NCBI RefSeq assembly: GCF_040882025.1
Contig: NZ_JBBECC010000077.1
Location: forward strand, 1 to 32,449
Length of the DNA stretch: 32,449 nt
Direction: 5' to 3'
Source of the DNA: Parvibaculum sp040882025
GTDB lineage: Bacteria > Pseudomonadota > Alphaproteobacteria > Parvibaculales > Parvibaculaceae
Made by a program: the position numbers and the translations under genes. Below, in pieces: positions 21,121-29,262 of the stretch. The notes below the pieces were generated by a model. The model was not told where the DNA came from and did not search any database. It saw only the letters and a list, made by a program, of their open reading frames with translations. Each line of letters starts with the position of its first letter. Position 1 is the first letter of the stretch.

Positions 21121-22860
21121 TTACTCGGCGGCCTGCATCGCACGAGGCTCGCGTTGCGGCCCGCGCACCAGACGGCCAGGCATCTCGCCGGTCGCCTCGC
21201 CGTTTTCGAAGGTCACGGCGCCGTTGACGATGGTGGCGCGGTAGCCTTCGGCGCGCTGGATCATGCGTCGGCCGTCGGCCGGCAGGTCGAAGACCATTTC
21301 CGGCGGCAGGATGCGCAGATTGCCGAGATCGATCACGTTGAGGTCGGCCTTCATGCCCGGTGCGACGACGCCGCGATCGTTGAGGCCGTAAAGCCGCGCC
21401 GTGTCATGCGTCTGCATGCGCACGACTTCCTCGATCGACAGCCGCTCGCCGCGTGAACGGTCGCGCACCCAATGCGTCAGCATGTAGGTCGGAAAGCTCG
21501 CGTCGCAGATGACGCCGCAATGTGCGCCGCCGTCCGAAAGGCTCAGGATGGTCGCCGGATGCTTCATCATCTCGTGGATGTGGTCGAAGTTGAACAGCGT
21601 GTAGTTGAGGAGCGGCAGGTAGACATAGCCCCTTCCGTCCTTCTCCATCAGCATGTCGTAGACGATCTCGGCCGGGTTCTTCCCGGTGCGTGTTGCAAGT
21701 GCTGCAACGCTGTCTTCGGCGCTTGGCTCGTATTCAAGTGTCGCACCGTTTTCGAGCCGGAACATGCGGTCGAAGCCTTGCGTCAGAATGTAGCCGAGCA
21801 CGCCCATTTCGCCTGGCTTGTCGGCGAGGATGCGGACGCGGGTTTCCGGGTCCTTCAGCTTTTCGAGGCGTTCGGCGAAGGGCAGGGCGGCGATTTCGCG
21901 GTAGGTCGGATGGGCGATGAAGGGATGCACCGTGCTCTGCCAGCCGAGCACCATGCCGGTCGGGCGGCAGGCGATCTGCGCCGTCACGTTGGCGCCCTGT
22001 TTGCGTGCCTCGTCGGTGAGGCGCAGCATGTCGCGCCACTTTTCGGGGTCGACCGGCGATTGCAGCAGCGCATAGGTGACAGGCAATCCGGTTTCGGCCG
22101 ACAGTTCCTTCATCCAGTTGAATTCTTCCTCGGCCGGCGTCATGTCGGAGGCCATTTCGAAGACGCCATGGCCGGCGGCGCCAAGCGCGCGGCCGATGCC
22201 GAGAAGTTCGGCCTTGTTGGCGAAAGTGCCGGGCACCGGCACGCCGTCTTTCGACAGATGCAGCATGGTGCGCGAGGTCGAGAAGCCGAGCGCGCCGGCG
22301 GCAATGCCTTCCTGCACGATCTCCGCCATCGCGGCGATGTCCTCGTCGGTCGCGGCTTCGTTGCGCGCGCCGCGCTCGCCCATCACATAGGCACGCACCG
22401 AGCCGTGCGGCACTTGCGTTGCGACGTCGAGCACGCGCTTCTGTTTGTCGAGGCTGTCCATGTATTCGGGGAAGGTTTCCCAGTTCCACTCGATGCCTTC
22501 GGCCAGCGCCGCACCGGGGATATCCTCGACGCCTTCCATCAACCCGATCAGCCAGTCGCGCTTGTCGGGCTTGGCCGGCGCGAAGCCGACGCCGCAATTG
22601 CCCATCACGACCGTCGTGACGCCGTGCCAGCAGGAGGGCGAGAGCAGCGGGTCCCAGGTCACCTGACCGTCGTAATGCGTGTGGATGTCGACCCAGCCCG
22701 GCGTGACGACGAGGCCGGTCGCATCGATCTCACGCCTGGCTGTGCCGGTCACGCTGCCGACTTCGGTGACGATGCCGTTGTCGATGGCGACGTCGGCGAT
22801 GCGCGCGGGCGCGCCGGTGCCGTCGACCAACGTGCCGCCGCGAATGATCAGATCGTGCAT
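21121..22860 (-). CDS. N-acyl-D-amino-acid deacylase family amidohydrolase
   Basis: A 579-residue zinc amidohydrolase (D-aminoacylase, COG3653 type). Metal-binding features are GWVDIHTHYDGQ (His60, His62) and the MGNCGVGFAP block with Cys89, which in D-aminoacylases bridges or binds zinc; SDGGAHCG near 440 carries the catalytic Asp. The N- and C-terminal segments (MHDLIIRGGTLVDG; ATIVNGAVTFENGE) form the beta-sandwich. Enzymes of this group deacylate N-acyl-D-amino acids or related amides; many members are unassigned. It is divergent in context from no other gene: the CoA lyase upstream is on the same strand, 110 nt away. Confidence 0.9.
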   Translation of the reverse strand: MHDLIIRGGTLVDGTGAPARIADVAIDNGIVTEVGSVTGTARREIDATGLVVTPGWVDIHTHYDGQVTWDPLLSPSCWHGVTTVVMGNCGVGFAPAKPDKRDWLIGLMEGVEDIPGAALAEGIEWNWETFPEYMDSLDKQKRVLDVATQVPHGSVRAYVMGERGARNEAATDEDIAAMAEIVQEGIAAGALGFSTSRTMLHLSKDGVPVPGTFANKAELLGIGRALGAAGHGVFEMASDMTPAEEEFNWMKELSAETGLPVTYALLQSPVDPEKWRDMLRLTDEARKQGANVTAQIACRPTGMVLGWQSTVHPFIAHPTYREIAALPFAERLEKLKDPETRVRILADKPGEMGVLGYILTQGFDRMFRLENGATLEYEPSAEDSVAALATRTGKNPAEIVYDMLMEKDGRGYVYLPLLNYTLFNFDHIHEMMKHPATILSLSDGGAHCGVICDASFPTYMLTHWVRDRSRGERLSIEEVVRMQTHDTARLYGLNDRGVVAPGMKADLNVIDLGNLRILPPEMVFDLPADGRRMIQRAEGYRATIVNGAVTFENGEATGEMPGRLVRGPQREPRAMQAAE

Positions 22861-22970
22861 GACGGGGTTCCTCCTCCGGGTGCCAATGGCGGAAGCCTAA
22901 ACGCGGCGGGCGGAGGAGGCCAGAAAAAAATAGACTTAGGTCCAATTTTTGGGAATGACCAGAAATCGGC

Positions 22971-23834
22971 CTATTTTACCGTGGCGATGAGGCGTTGGGC
23001 CTGCTTCAAATGTGGGATATCGAGCATCACACCGTCGAGTGCCACGACGCCGACATCGCCCGCTTTCTCGAAGGCTTCGATCACCGCGCGGGCATGGGCG
23101 AGATCGGCCTCGCTCGGCGTGAAGACCGCGTTGATGATCGCGACCTGTGCGGGGTGGATTGCCATCTTGCCGGTAAAGCCGTCGCGAACCGCGGCGCGGG
23201 CTTCCGCTTCGAGGCCTTTCTCGTCCCTGAAGTCCTTCCAGATGCCGTCGACCGGCGCGACACCCGCCGCGACGGCGCCGAGCAGCGTCAGCGTGCGCGC
23301 GAGCTGATAGGGACCGGTGTAGCTGCCGTTCCCGTCCTTGTTGTCACGCGCGCCGAGGGCGGCGGCGAGGTCCTCGGCGCCCCAGGTCAGGAAGACGAGG
23401 CGGGGATGTGATCCGGCATAGGTCGAAAGCGTGAAAAGCGAGGCCGCCGTCTCGGTCGCGACGCAGCCGAGACCGATGCCATTCGGAGGCATGCCGCCCG
23501 CATCATGCCCAACCTTGTCGATGGCATGTCCTACCTTGCGCACGCAATCGCCCGAAATCGTCTTTGGAATCACGATGATGTCGGGTTTTTCGGGCACCAC
23601 CGCCTCGATGTCCGCCTGCCAGAAAGGCGTGTCGAGCGCATTGATGCGCACGACAAGCTTCGGGCCGTTGCGGTCGGCGCTTTTCAGATATTCGACGGCG
23701 GATTTCCGCGCGTTTTCCTTGTTCGACAAAGCAACCGAGTCTTCGAGATCGACGATCAGCGCATCGGCACCCGAGCCCGCGCCCTTGGCCAGTTTCTTTT
23801 CGCTGTCGGCCGGAACGAAGAGGAAAGAACGCAT
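22971..23834 (-). CDS. CitE-like CoA ester lyase (HpcH/HpaI superfamily)
   Basis: A 287-residue TIM-barrel lyase. VDLEDSV (28-34), Arg63 in VVRIN, and the magnesium ligands Glu128 (ATETA) and Asp155 (GAEDL) match malyl-/citramalyl-CoA lyases and CitE. KMAIHPAQVAIIN is the conserved C-terminal block. The ATG at 23834 has AGAGG eight or so nt upstream; an in-frame ATG at 23864 lies inside the MaoC gene. Four nt separate it from the upstream MaoC gene, so they form a pair: hydratase then C-C bond cleavage. Citramalyl-, malyl- or methylmalyl-CoA are the likely substrates. Confidence 0.88.
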   Translation of the reverse strand: MRSFLFVPADSEKKLAKGAGSGADALIVDLEDSVALSNKENARKSAVEYLKSADRNGPKLVVRINALDTPFWQADIEAVVPEKPDIIVIPKTISGDCVRKVGHAIDKVGHDAGGMPPNGIGLGCVATETAASLFTLSTYAGSHPRLVFLTWGAEDLAAALGARDNKDGNGSYTGPYQLARTLTLLGAVAAGVAPVDGIWKDFRDEKGLEAEARAAVRDGFTGKMAIHPAQVAIINAVFTPSEADLAHARAVIEAFEKAGDVGVVALDGVMLDIPHLKQAQRLIATVK

Positions 23835-23838
23835 GTTT

Positions 23839-24303
23839 TCAGGCCTCTTCCGTTCCATGCGCATGCATGTAGGCCTGCCGCGTGCAGGAGGCCACTTCCT
23901 CGTCGCGCTGGTTGTAGGCCTTGTGCAAAAAGGTCACGATTCCCGCGGTTGGCCGCGATTTCGAGCGCCGTTTGGCCATCACCGTCGTCTCGATGCGCAG
24001 CGTGTCGCCCTGAAAAACCGGCTTTGGAAAGGTGACGTCGGTCATGCCGAGATTGGCAATCGTCGTGCCATGCGTCGTGTCGTGCACCGAAATGCCGATC
24101 ATCAGGCCGAGGGTGAAGAGGCTGTTGACCAGCGGCTTGCCGAATTCGGTTTCGGTCTCGGCATAGTGGTGGTCGAGATGCAGCGACGCCGGGTTCATGG
24201 TCATGGTCGAAAAGAGCACATTGTCCGTCTCCGTGACGGTGCGCCGAATGGCGTGCCTGAAGACGTGGCCTTCTTTGAATTCCTCGAAATATAGTCCCGG
24301 CAT
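23839..24303 (-). CDS. MaoC-family acyl-CoA hydratase
   Basis: A 154-residue hot-dog-fold hydratase. VTETDNVLFSTMTMNPASLHLDHHYAE (about 23-48) holds the hydratase region; the usual DxNPxH appears as NP-xxx-H, so His42 is the likely catalytic His and the acid may be Asp27 or Asp44. KPLVNSLFTLGLMIG and NLGMTDVTFPKPVFQGDTLR are typical later blocks. Paired with the CitE-like lyase, it may be a mesaconyl- or itaconyl-CoA hydratase, as in the itaconate and related C5 pathways; this is inference from pairing. Confidence 0.85.
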   Translation of the reverse strand: MPGLYFEEFKEGHVFRHAIRRTVTETDNVLFSTMTMNPASLHLDHHYAETETEFGKPLVNSLFTLGLMIGISVHDTTHGTTIANLGMTDVTFPKPVFQGDTLRIETTVMAKRRSKSRPTAGIVTFLHKAYNQRDEEVASCTRQAYMHAHGTEEA

Positions 24304-24405
24304 TCCTCACCCTTGCCATTGTTGCGCGGGCTGTCTCGGCCCCCATGCTTCGGCTAGGTTATAGCGCCGTCGATCCAAAAAACGAAAAGCGCAAAAGGGT
24401 TAGGG

Positions 24406-25575
24406 ATGGATTTCAGGTTCAGCGAGGAGCAGCAGGCGATCCGCGATGCGGTGGGACGGATTTGCTCACGCTATGACGACGCCTATTGGCTGAAGCGCGA
24501 CAGGGAAGGCGGCTTTCCGGACGATTTCGTACGCGACATAGCGGCCGGCGGCTGGCTCGGGATCGCGATGCCGGAGGCTTATGGCGGGTCGGGGCTCGGG
24601 GTCACGGAAGCGGCCATCGTTGCGCAGGCAATCGCCGAGTCCGGTGCCTGTCTGTCCGGCGCATCTGCCATTCACATCAATCTCTTCGGGCCGATGCCTG
24701 TGGTGGTATTCGGAACCGACGAGCAGAAGCAGAAGAATCTGCCGCCGCTGATCAGGGGCGAAGATCGCTGCTGCTTCGGTGTGACGGAGCCCGATGCCGG
24801 GCTCAACACGACGGCGATTTCGACGAAGGCGGAGTGGGACGGCAAGGCCTATGTGGTGCATGGGCGGAAGATGTGGACTTCGACCGCGCAGACGGCGAAC
24901 AAGATCCTGCTGCTGGCACGCACGACGCCGAAGGAGAAGTGCAGGAAGGCAACCGAAGGCCTGTCGCTCTTCTATACCGATCTTGACCGGGGCGGCGCGA
25001 CGGAGGTGCGCGAAATCGAGAAGATGGGCCGCAAGGCGGTCGACTCCAACGCGGTGTTCTTCGACGGGCTGCGCGTGCCGAAGGAAGATCTGATCGGAGA
25101 GGAGGGAAAGGGGTTTCACTATCTGCTGCACGGGCTCAATCCCGAACGCGTGCTGATCGGCGCGGAGGCGGTCGGCGTCGGACGTATCGCGCTGAAGAAG
25201 GCGACCGACTATGCGCGGGAACGCGAGGTGTTCGGCCGGCCTATCGGACAGAACCAGGCGATCCAGCATCCGCTGGCGCGGTGTTGGGCCGAACTCGAGG
25301 CCGCGAATCTGATGGTTTTCAAGGCGGCGGCGCTTTACGACGCAGGCGAGAATTGCGGCGCGGAGGCCAATGCCGGCAAGTATCTGGCGGCGGAGGCCGG
25401 TTTCCGGGCTTGCGAGACCGCGGTGATGACGCATGGCGGGATGGGCTACGCCAAGGAGTTCCATGTCGAGCGTTACATGCGCGAGATCATGATCGCCCGC
25501 ATCGCGCCTGTGAGCCGCGAGTTGATCCTGAGCTTCATCGCTGAGCGGGTGCTCGATTTGCCGAAATCTTATTGA
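24406..25575 (+). CDS. Acyl-CoA dehydrogenase
   Basis: A 389-residue flavoprotein that oxidises acyl-CoA at alpha-beta carbons and passes electrons to ETF. FAD and substrate blocks are CCFGVTEPDAGLNTTAI and KMWTSTAQTANKILLLA; MTHGGMGYAKEFHVERYMREI is the C-terminal signature. The IYEGT-type catalytic Glu of short/medium-chain enzymes is replaced by IAPVSRE; Glu247 in NPERVLIG matches the base position of isovaleryl-CoA and long-chain enzymes and is the better candidate. The ATG at 24406 follows AGGG. It is divergent from the MaoC-lyase pair across 102 bp and may share their pathway. Confidence 0.92.
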   Translation: MDFRFSEEQQAIRDAVGRICSRYDDAYWLKRDREGGFPDDFVRDIAAGGWLGIAMPEAYGGSGLGVTEAAIVAQAIAESGACLSGASAIHINLFGPMPVVVFGTDEQKQKNLPPLIRGEDRCCFGVTEPDAGLNTTAISTKAEWDGKAYVVHGRKMWTSTAQTANKILLLARTTPKEKCRKATEGLSLFYTDLDRGGATEVREIEKMGRKAVDSNAVFFDGLRVPKEDLIGEEGKGFHYLLHGLNPERVLIGAEAVGVGRIALKKATDYAREREVFGRPIGQNQAIQHPLARCWAELEAANLMVFKAAALYDAGENCGAEANAGKYLAAEAGFRACETAVMTHGGMGYAKEFHVERYMREIMIARIAPVSRELILSFIAERVLDLPKSY

Positions 25576-25583
25576 GGCTACAG

Positions 25584-25991
25584 ATGTCCTTCGAACTTCA
25601 CGAACGGCTGGCCGCCGATACGTTCCGGGTTGCGGATTTGACGCTTTGCCGGGTGCTGTTGATGAACGATCGGCGGTTTCCCTGGCTGATCCTGGTGCCG
25701 CGGCGGGAAGGCTTGCGGGATTTCGACGATGTGGCTGCGGCGGAGAAGGCGCATTTCCATTCAGAGATCGATCTTGCCTCGGCGGTGCTCCGGGCGGCGA
25801 CCTCGGCCGAAAAGATGAACGTGGCGGCGCTGGGCAATATGGTGCCGCAGCTCCATGTGCATGTAATCGCCCGCTTTTCCGGCGATGCGGCCTGGCCGGC
25901 GCCGGTCTGGGGCGCCGGGGTGGTGGAACCCTATGCCGAAACCGAGGCAACGGCGCTGGCGGAGAAGCTGGCGCAGGCGCTTCACGGTTAA
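25584..25991 (+). CDS. HIT-family protein
   Basis: A 135-residue histidine-triad protein, a nucleotide hydrolase or transferase family. The triad region is QLHVHVIARF: His91 (expected nucleophile) and His93 are present, while the first position of HxHxHxx is Gln89. The block RFPWLILVPRREGLRDF is typical of the alphaproteobacterial subgroup. The ATG at 25584 lies 8 nt past the acyl-CoA dehydrogenase stop; a GTG/TTG-type start at 25572 would overlap it. No ligand can be named. Confidence 0.85.
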   Translation: MSFELHERLAADTFRVADLTLCRVLLMNDRRFPWLILVPRREGLRDFDDVAAAEKAHFHSEIDLASAVLRAATSAEKMNVAALGNMVPQLHVHVIARFSGDAAWPAPVWGAGVVEPYAETEATALAEKLAQALHG

Positions 25992-26059
25992 CGATTGGTT
26001 TAAGACTCGGGCCCTAGTCTTGCCGGCGAACGTGATCGATTCACGCCGGAGCTGGGACC

Positions 26060-26515
26060 TTGACCACCGCCCTTGTTGCCGATTCATCAGCCGCCATGCG
26101 GCTCGCCGCCTCGCAAATGCTTGAAAGCCTTGGCTTTCGCGTGATTGTGTCCGGCGACGCGGCAGACACTTTGTCGCTTGCAAGGGAGCTCAGGCCCGAT
26201 CTGGTTCTTGTCGACGGGCGCCTCGAAACGGCGGATGGCGGTCTCGCGGTCGCCGCGATCCGCAAGATTTCCAATGCCTGCCTGTTTCATGTCAGTGCCG
26301 ATGGCGGGGCCGCCGGGGTGCGCAGCGCCATGGAGGCGGGGGCGGACGATTATCTGGTGAAACCGTTCGATGCGGCCCTGCTGCGCTTCAAGCTTGCCCA
26401 AGCTCGTACGCGATGCCGGTTGAGGCCGGAAAATGCTTGGCCACGCCTAGTGTCGGACAATTCCGCCGGAAGAGCGATTCTCTGGCAACTTCAGCCATTT
26501 GGCAGGGCTATTTAA
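26060..26515 (+). CDS. Stand-alone response regulator receiver protein
   Basis: A 151-residue protein with one receiver domain (about 1-115): acidic Asp8, phosphoacceptor Asp52 in LVLVDGRLET, Ser79 in FHVSAD and Lys101 in VKPFD. After the domain a 35-residue tail rich in Arg/Pro follows with no output domain. The second acidic pocket residue next to Asp8 is Ser9, so metal binding may be weakened. The start is a TTG at 26060 behind GGAG. No kinase gene is adjacent, so it is an orphan. Confidence 0.85.
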   Translation: MTTALVADSSAAMRLAASQMLESLGFRVIVSGDAADTLSLARELRPDLVLVDGRLETADGGLAVAAIRKISNACLFHVSADGGAAGVRSAMEAGADDYLVKPFDAALLRFKLAQARTRCRLRPENAWPRLVSDNSAGRAILWQLQPFGRAI

Positions 26516-26658
26516 GGAAGTCCTAGTATTTAGCACCATAGCCTATTGATATATCTATATATTGTGTCTTTAGCTTTATATTGTATGACGTAGCCGAAAC
26601 TGCCCCATATCTTGATGTTTCACGTTGAACAATTAACACAATATATTGATTTTGTTAA
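26516..26658. other. AT-rich spacer between convergent genes
   Basis: About 140 bp of conspicuously AT-rich sequence in an otherwise GC-rich window, with runs such as GATATATCTATATATTG. Near its end ATTAACA (26632-26638) and TGTTAAT (26653-26659) are inverted repeats around the palindrome CAATATATTG (26639-26648). No gene is seen. The stems are too weak for a standard terminator. Confidence 0.5.
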
Positions 26659-28077
26659 TCATTTCTCGTGTTCTGCGCTCCAACGCTTCAGATAGTCGAG
26701 GCTGCCGATATAGGGCCTGAGGCCCAGGAAGCCGGCCGTGATGGCCAGCGTCAGCACAACAGCCGGCACGACCGCCAGCGAGTAGCGCAGCATCATTTCA
26801 TCGCCATAGACATAGTCGGTTACCAGCGCGATCGAGGTGGGCCCAAGACCCAGGCCGATAATGGTGACGACGAAAATCAGCACGGCGGAGGCAAAGCCCC
26901 GCATCTGGTTCGGCATCAGTTCCTGCAGCGCCGACGGGCCCGCGCCCGTGGTGAAGGTGGCGAAGAAGGTGGCCGGACAGAGCACAATCAACGCGATCCA
27001 GGGGTCGTCGAGCAGCGGATAGGCGATTGTGAAGGGGAAGGCCGCGAGGCCGGTGAAGGCACAGACCATCATGCGGCCATTGCGGATGCCCTTGCCGGTC
27101 AGGAAATCGCCTGCCCAGCCGCCGGCAATGACGCCCGTGGTACCGAAAATCACGATCACCAGACCGTACCAGAAGCCGGCTTCCGGATAGGACCAGCCAT
27201 GGGTGCGGACGAAGAGCGTCGGAATCCAGGCTGCGACGCCGTAAGCCATCATCGCCGAAAGCGCGTAGCAGAGGTTGAGCGGCACTATGGTGCGCCAGTT
27301 TTTCCCCATATATCCAAAGACTTCCGAGACCGGCACCTCGACGCGGCGGCTGACGCCGTCGGTGCCTGTTTCCTGCCGGATGTGCCCGCGGCGGTCGGGT
27401 TCGCGCAGGGTCCAGACCCAGAGGGCGACCAGAATGCCGGGCAGGCCGACGACGAGGAAGGTGATCTGCCAGGCGTAGATTTCGCCGATCAGCGGCAGGG
27501 TGGCGCTGCCGCCTTCGGAGACGAGCGCGATGACGGCAGCGCCGATGATGAGGGCGAGGCCGGCACCGATATAGACGCCCATGCCATAGACGCCGAGCGC
27601 AAAACCCAAGCGTTTCGGCGGAAAATAGTCGGCAATGATCGAATAGGCGGCAGGCGACAGGGCCGCTTCGCCGACACCGACGCCGGCGCGGAAAATGAAC
27701 AATTGCAGGAAGCCGCGCGCAGTGCCGCAGAGCGCGGTCATCAGGCTCCAGATGAAAACGCCGAGCGCGATGATGTTGACGCGGTGATAGCGATCCACGA
27801 GACGGCCGATCGGCAGGCCCGCCACGGAATAAAAGGCAGCGAAAGCAAAGCCTTGCAGCAGGCTCATCTGGGTGTCGGAAATCGCGAGGTCGCGTTTGAT
27901 CGGGCCGACCAGGAGGCTCAGAATCTGACGGTCGATGAAGGAGAAAGTGTAGGCGAGAACCAGGACAGCGACGACATACCAGGCGTAAATGGCTTTGGGA
28001 TAAGGCTTTTCCAGGATGTCCCTTTTGGGATGGTGAAGCTCTTCCTCGACTTCCGCCGCGACGTCGACCTCGGTCAT
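26659..28077 (-). CDS. MFS transporter (spinster-like)
   Basis: A 472-residue major facilitator with twelve membrane spans. After a 30-residue acidic cytosolic N terminus, the first span includes YTFSFIDRQILSLLVGPIKRDL, typical of the spinster/hexuronate-like group of environmental proteobacteria. The motif A loop is GRLVDRYHRVNIIALG. A central cytosolic loop (about 220-250) separates the two halves. The substrate is unknown; such carriers often sit beside catabolic genes for carboxylates or aromatic compounds. It is divergent from the transglycosylase gene. Confidence 0.9.
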   Translation of the reverse strand: MTEVDVAAEVEEELHHPKRDILEKPYPKAIYAWYVVAVLVLAYTFSFIDRQILSLLVGPIKRDLAISDTQMSLLQGFAFAAFYSVAGLPIGRLVDRYHRVNIIALGVFIWSLMTALCGTARGFLQLFIFRAGVGVGEAALSPAAYSIIADYFPPKRLGFALGVYGMGVYIGAGLALIIGAAVIALVSEGGSATLPLIGEIYAWQITFLVVGLPGILVALWVWTLREPDRRGHIRQETGTDGVSRRVEVPVSEVFGYMGKNWRTIVPLNLCYALSAMMAYGVAAWIPTLFVRTHGWSYPEAGFWYGLVIVIFGTTGVIAGGWAGDFLTGKGIRNGRMMVCAFTGLAAFPFTIAYPLLDDPWIALIVLCPATFFATFTTGAGPSALQELMPNQMRGFASAVLIFVVTIIGLGLGPTSIALVTDYVYGDEMMLRYSLAVVPAVVLTLAITAGFLGLRPYIGSLDYLKRWSAEHEK

Positions 28078-28193
28078 CCCGCAATCCCTCCCTTTGCAGA
28101 GTCCTCATGCGCCTCTGGCGCTTTTGGGCAAGCTTAACGCGAACGCGGAGAAACGCTCCTTAAAAAAATGCCGGGATTCTGCCGAAACAAGCG

Positions 28194-28208
28194 TGGCACG
28201 GCCCTTGC
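28194..28208 (+). promoter_or_regulatory. Sigma-54 (RpoN) promoter
   Basis: TGGCACG (28194-28200), four nt, then TTGC (28205-28208) matches the sigma-54 consensus TGGCACG-N4-TTGC exactly. The -24 GG is at 28195-28196 and the -12 GC at 28207-28208. Transcription should start near 28220, giving a 22-nt leader for the transglycosylase gene. An AAAGGA ribosome site lies in that leader. Confidence 0.85.
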
Positions 28209-28241
28209 GAACTCATTGGCAGAACGCAAAGGAACGGCCTT

Positions 28242-29246
28242 ATGAGCCTTGTCGAAATCATTGGCGGACCGCAGACGATCCACGCCGCGCTTGCGCAAGC
28301 GAGCGAGCGAACGGGCGCCGATTTCGACTATCTGCTGAAGACGGCGATGCGCGAGTCGAGCCTCGATTGTCACGCAAAATCAACGACTTCGTCGGCCTCC
28401 GGTCTCTTCCAATTTACGGAACAGAGCTGGCTCGGCACACTCAAGAAGTATGGTGGAGAACTCGGACTCGAGCGCTATGCCGAGGCTATCAGCTGCAACG
28501 CCCATGGCCGCTATGTCGTGGAAAATACTGCCGAAAGACAGGAAATTCTTGCCCTGCGGTTCGATGCAGGCGCGGCGGCGCTGATGGCCGGGGCTTATAC
28601 GCAGGAAAGCGCGGATTTGCTTGAAAATCGCCTTGGGCGGTCGACCAGCGAAGGCGAGCTCTACATCGCGCATTTCCTTGGCGCGGGCGGTGCGGCGAAG
28701 CTGATCTCGGCCGCCGAGGAGACGCCAAATACCCGTGCCGACAGGCTTTTTCCGGCGGCTGCCGAAGCGAACAAGTCGATCTTCTACGACCGTTCGGGGC
28801 GGGCGCGGACGGCTGCCGAGGTCTATCAAAACCTGGTCAGCAAACATGAAAATGTCGATGCTTCACAGCAGCACGCGACAGCCAAAACCCCCCCTCTGTC
28901 ATCAAACAGTCACAAAACTGTCACAAACGGTCGCGAGGGACATTTCGAGGCGCCGGCCGCACGCAGCCAGAGAGGGTATGCGACACGCGGTGCCACGTTG
29001 TTATCCCCGAGTTATGCCCCGCCTTCGTCCTCCGGGGCGGGGACAAGTGGAGCGAGCCGTTATGGCTCGCCGCTGAAGCTGACCCCAGGCGTCGTCGAGG
29101 TGCTGGCTTCGCTCGATCCGATCCCGCAAGGCAGCGCAACGCTGCGCCAGAGCGAGCGCAACGACGAGCGCCGTGAGGAGGCCCGCGCCGAAGAACGGCG
29201 CGAACGGGCACGGATGTTGCCGCGCTCGGGCTTCAGCTACGGCTGA
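28242..29246 (+). CDS. Lytic transglycosylase (SLT)-domain-like protein
   Basis: A 334-residue protein. Residues 15-70 resemble a Slt-type lysozyme fold: catalytic Glu38 in AMRESSLD, then SASGLFQFTEQSWLGTLKKYG. A helical region follows to about 205 (GELYIAHFLGAGGAAKLI). From about 215 the protein is low-complexity Ser/Thr/Gly, ending in a highly charged DERREEARAEERRERAR helix. No signal peptide is visible, so export must use another route, such as the flagellar system. The sigma-54 promoter, frequent on flagellar genes of alphaproteobacteria, supports a link to flagellum assembly through the cell wall (inference). Confidence 0.8.
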   Translation: MSLVEIIGGPQTIHAALAQASERTGADFDYLLKTAMRESSLDCHAKSTTSSASGLFQFTEQSWLGTLKKYGGELGLERYAEAISCNAHGRYVVENTAERQEILALRFDAGAAALMAGAYTQESADLLENRLGRSTSEGELYIAHFLGAGGAAKLISAAEETPNTRADRLFPAAAEANKSIFYDRSGRARTAAEVYQNLVSKHENVDASQQHATAKTPPLSSNSHKTVTNGREGHFEAPAARSQRGYATRGATLLSPSYAPPSSSGAGTSGASRYGSPLKLTPGVVEVLASLDPIPQGSATLRQSERNDERREEARAEERRERARMLPRSGFSYG

Positions 29247-29262
29247 TACGGGCCGAAGCCCG

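Noticed and set aside
22918..22960. Possible operator TAGACTTAGGTCC upstream of the deacylase
   Set aside because: The inverted symmetry is imperfect at several positions and no regulator is adjacent; too weak to list.
21472..23307. 611-codon open frame antisense to the deacylase
   Set aside because: Opposite strand of a clear amidohydrolase gene and lacking any recognisable domain.
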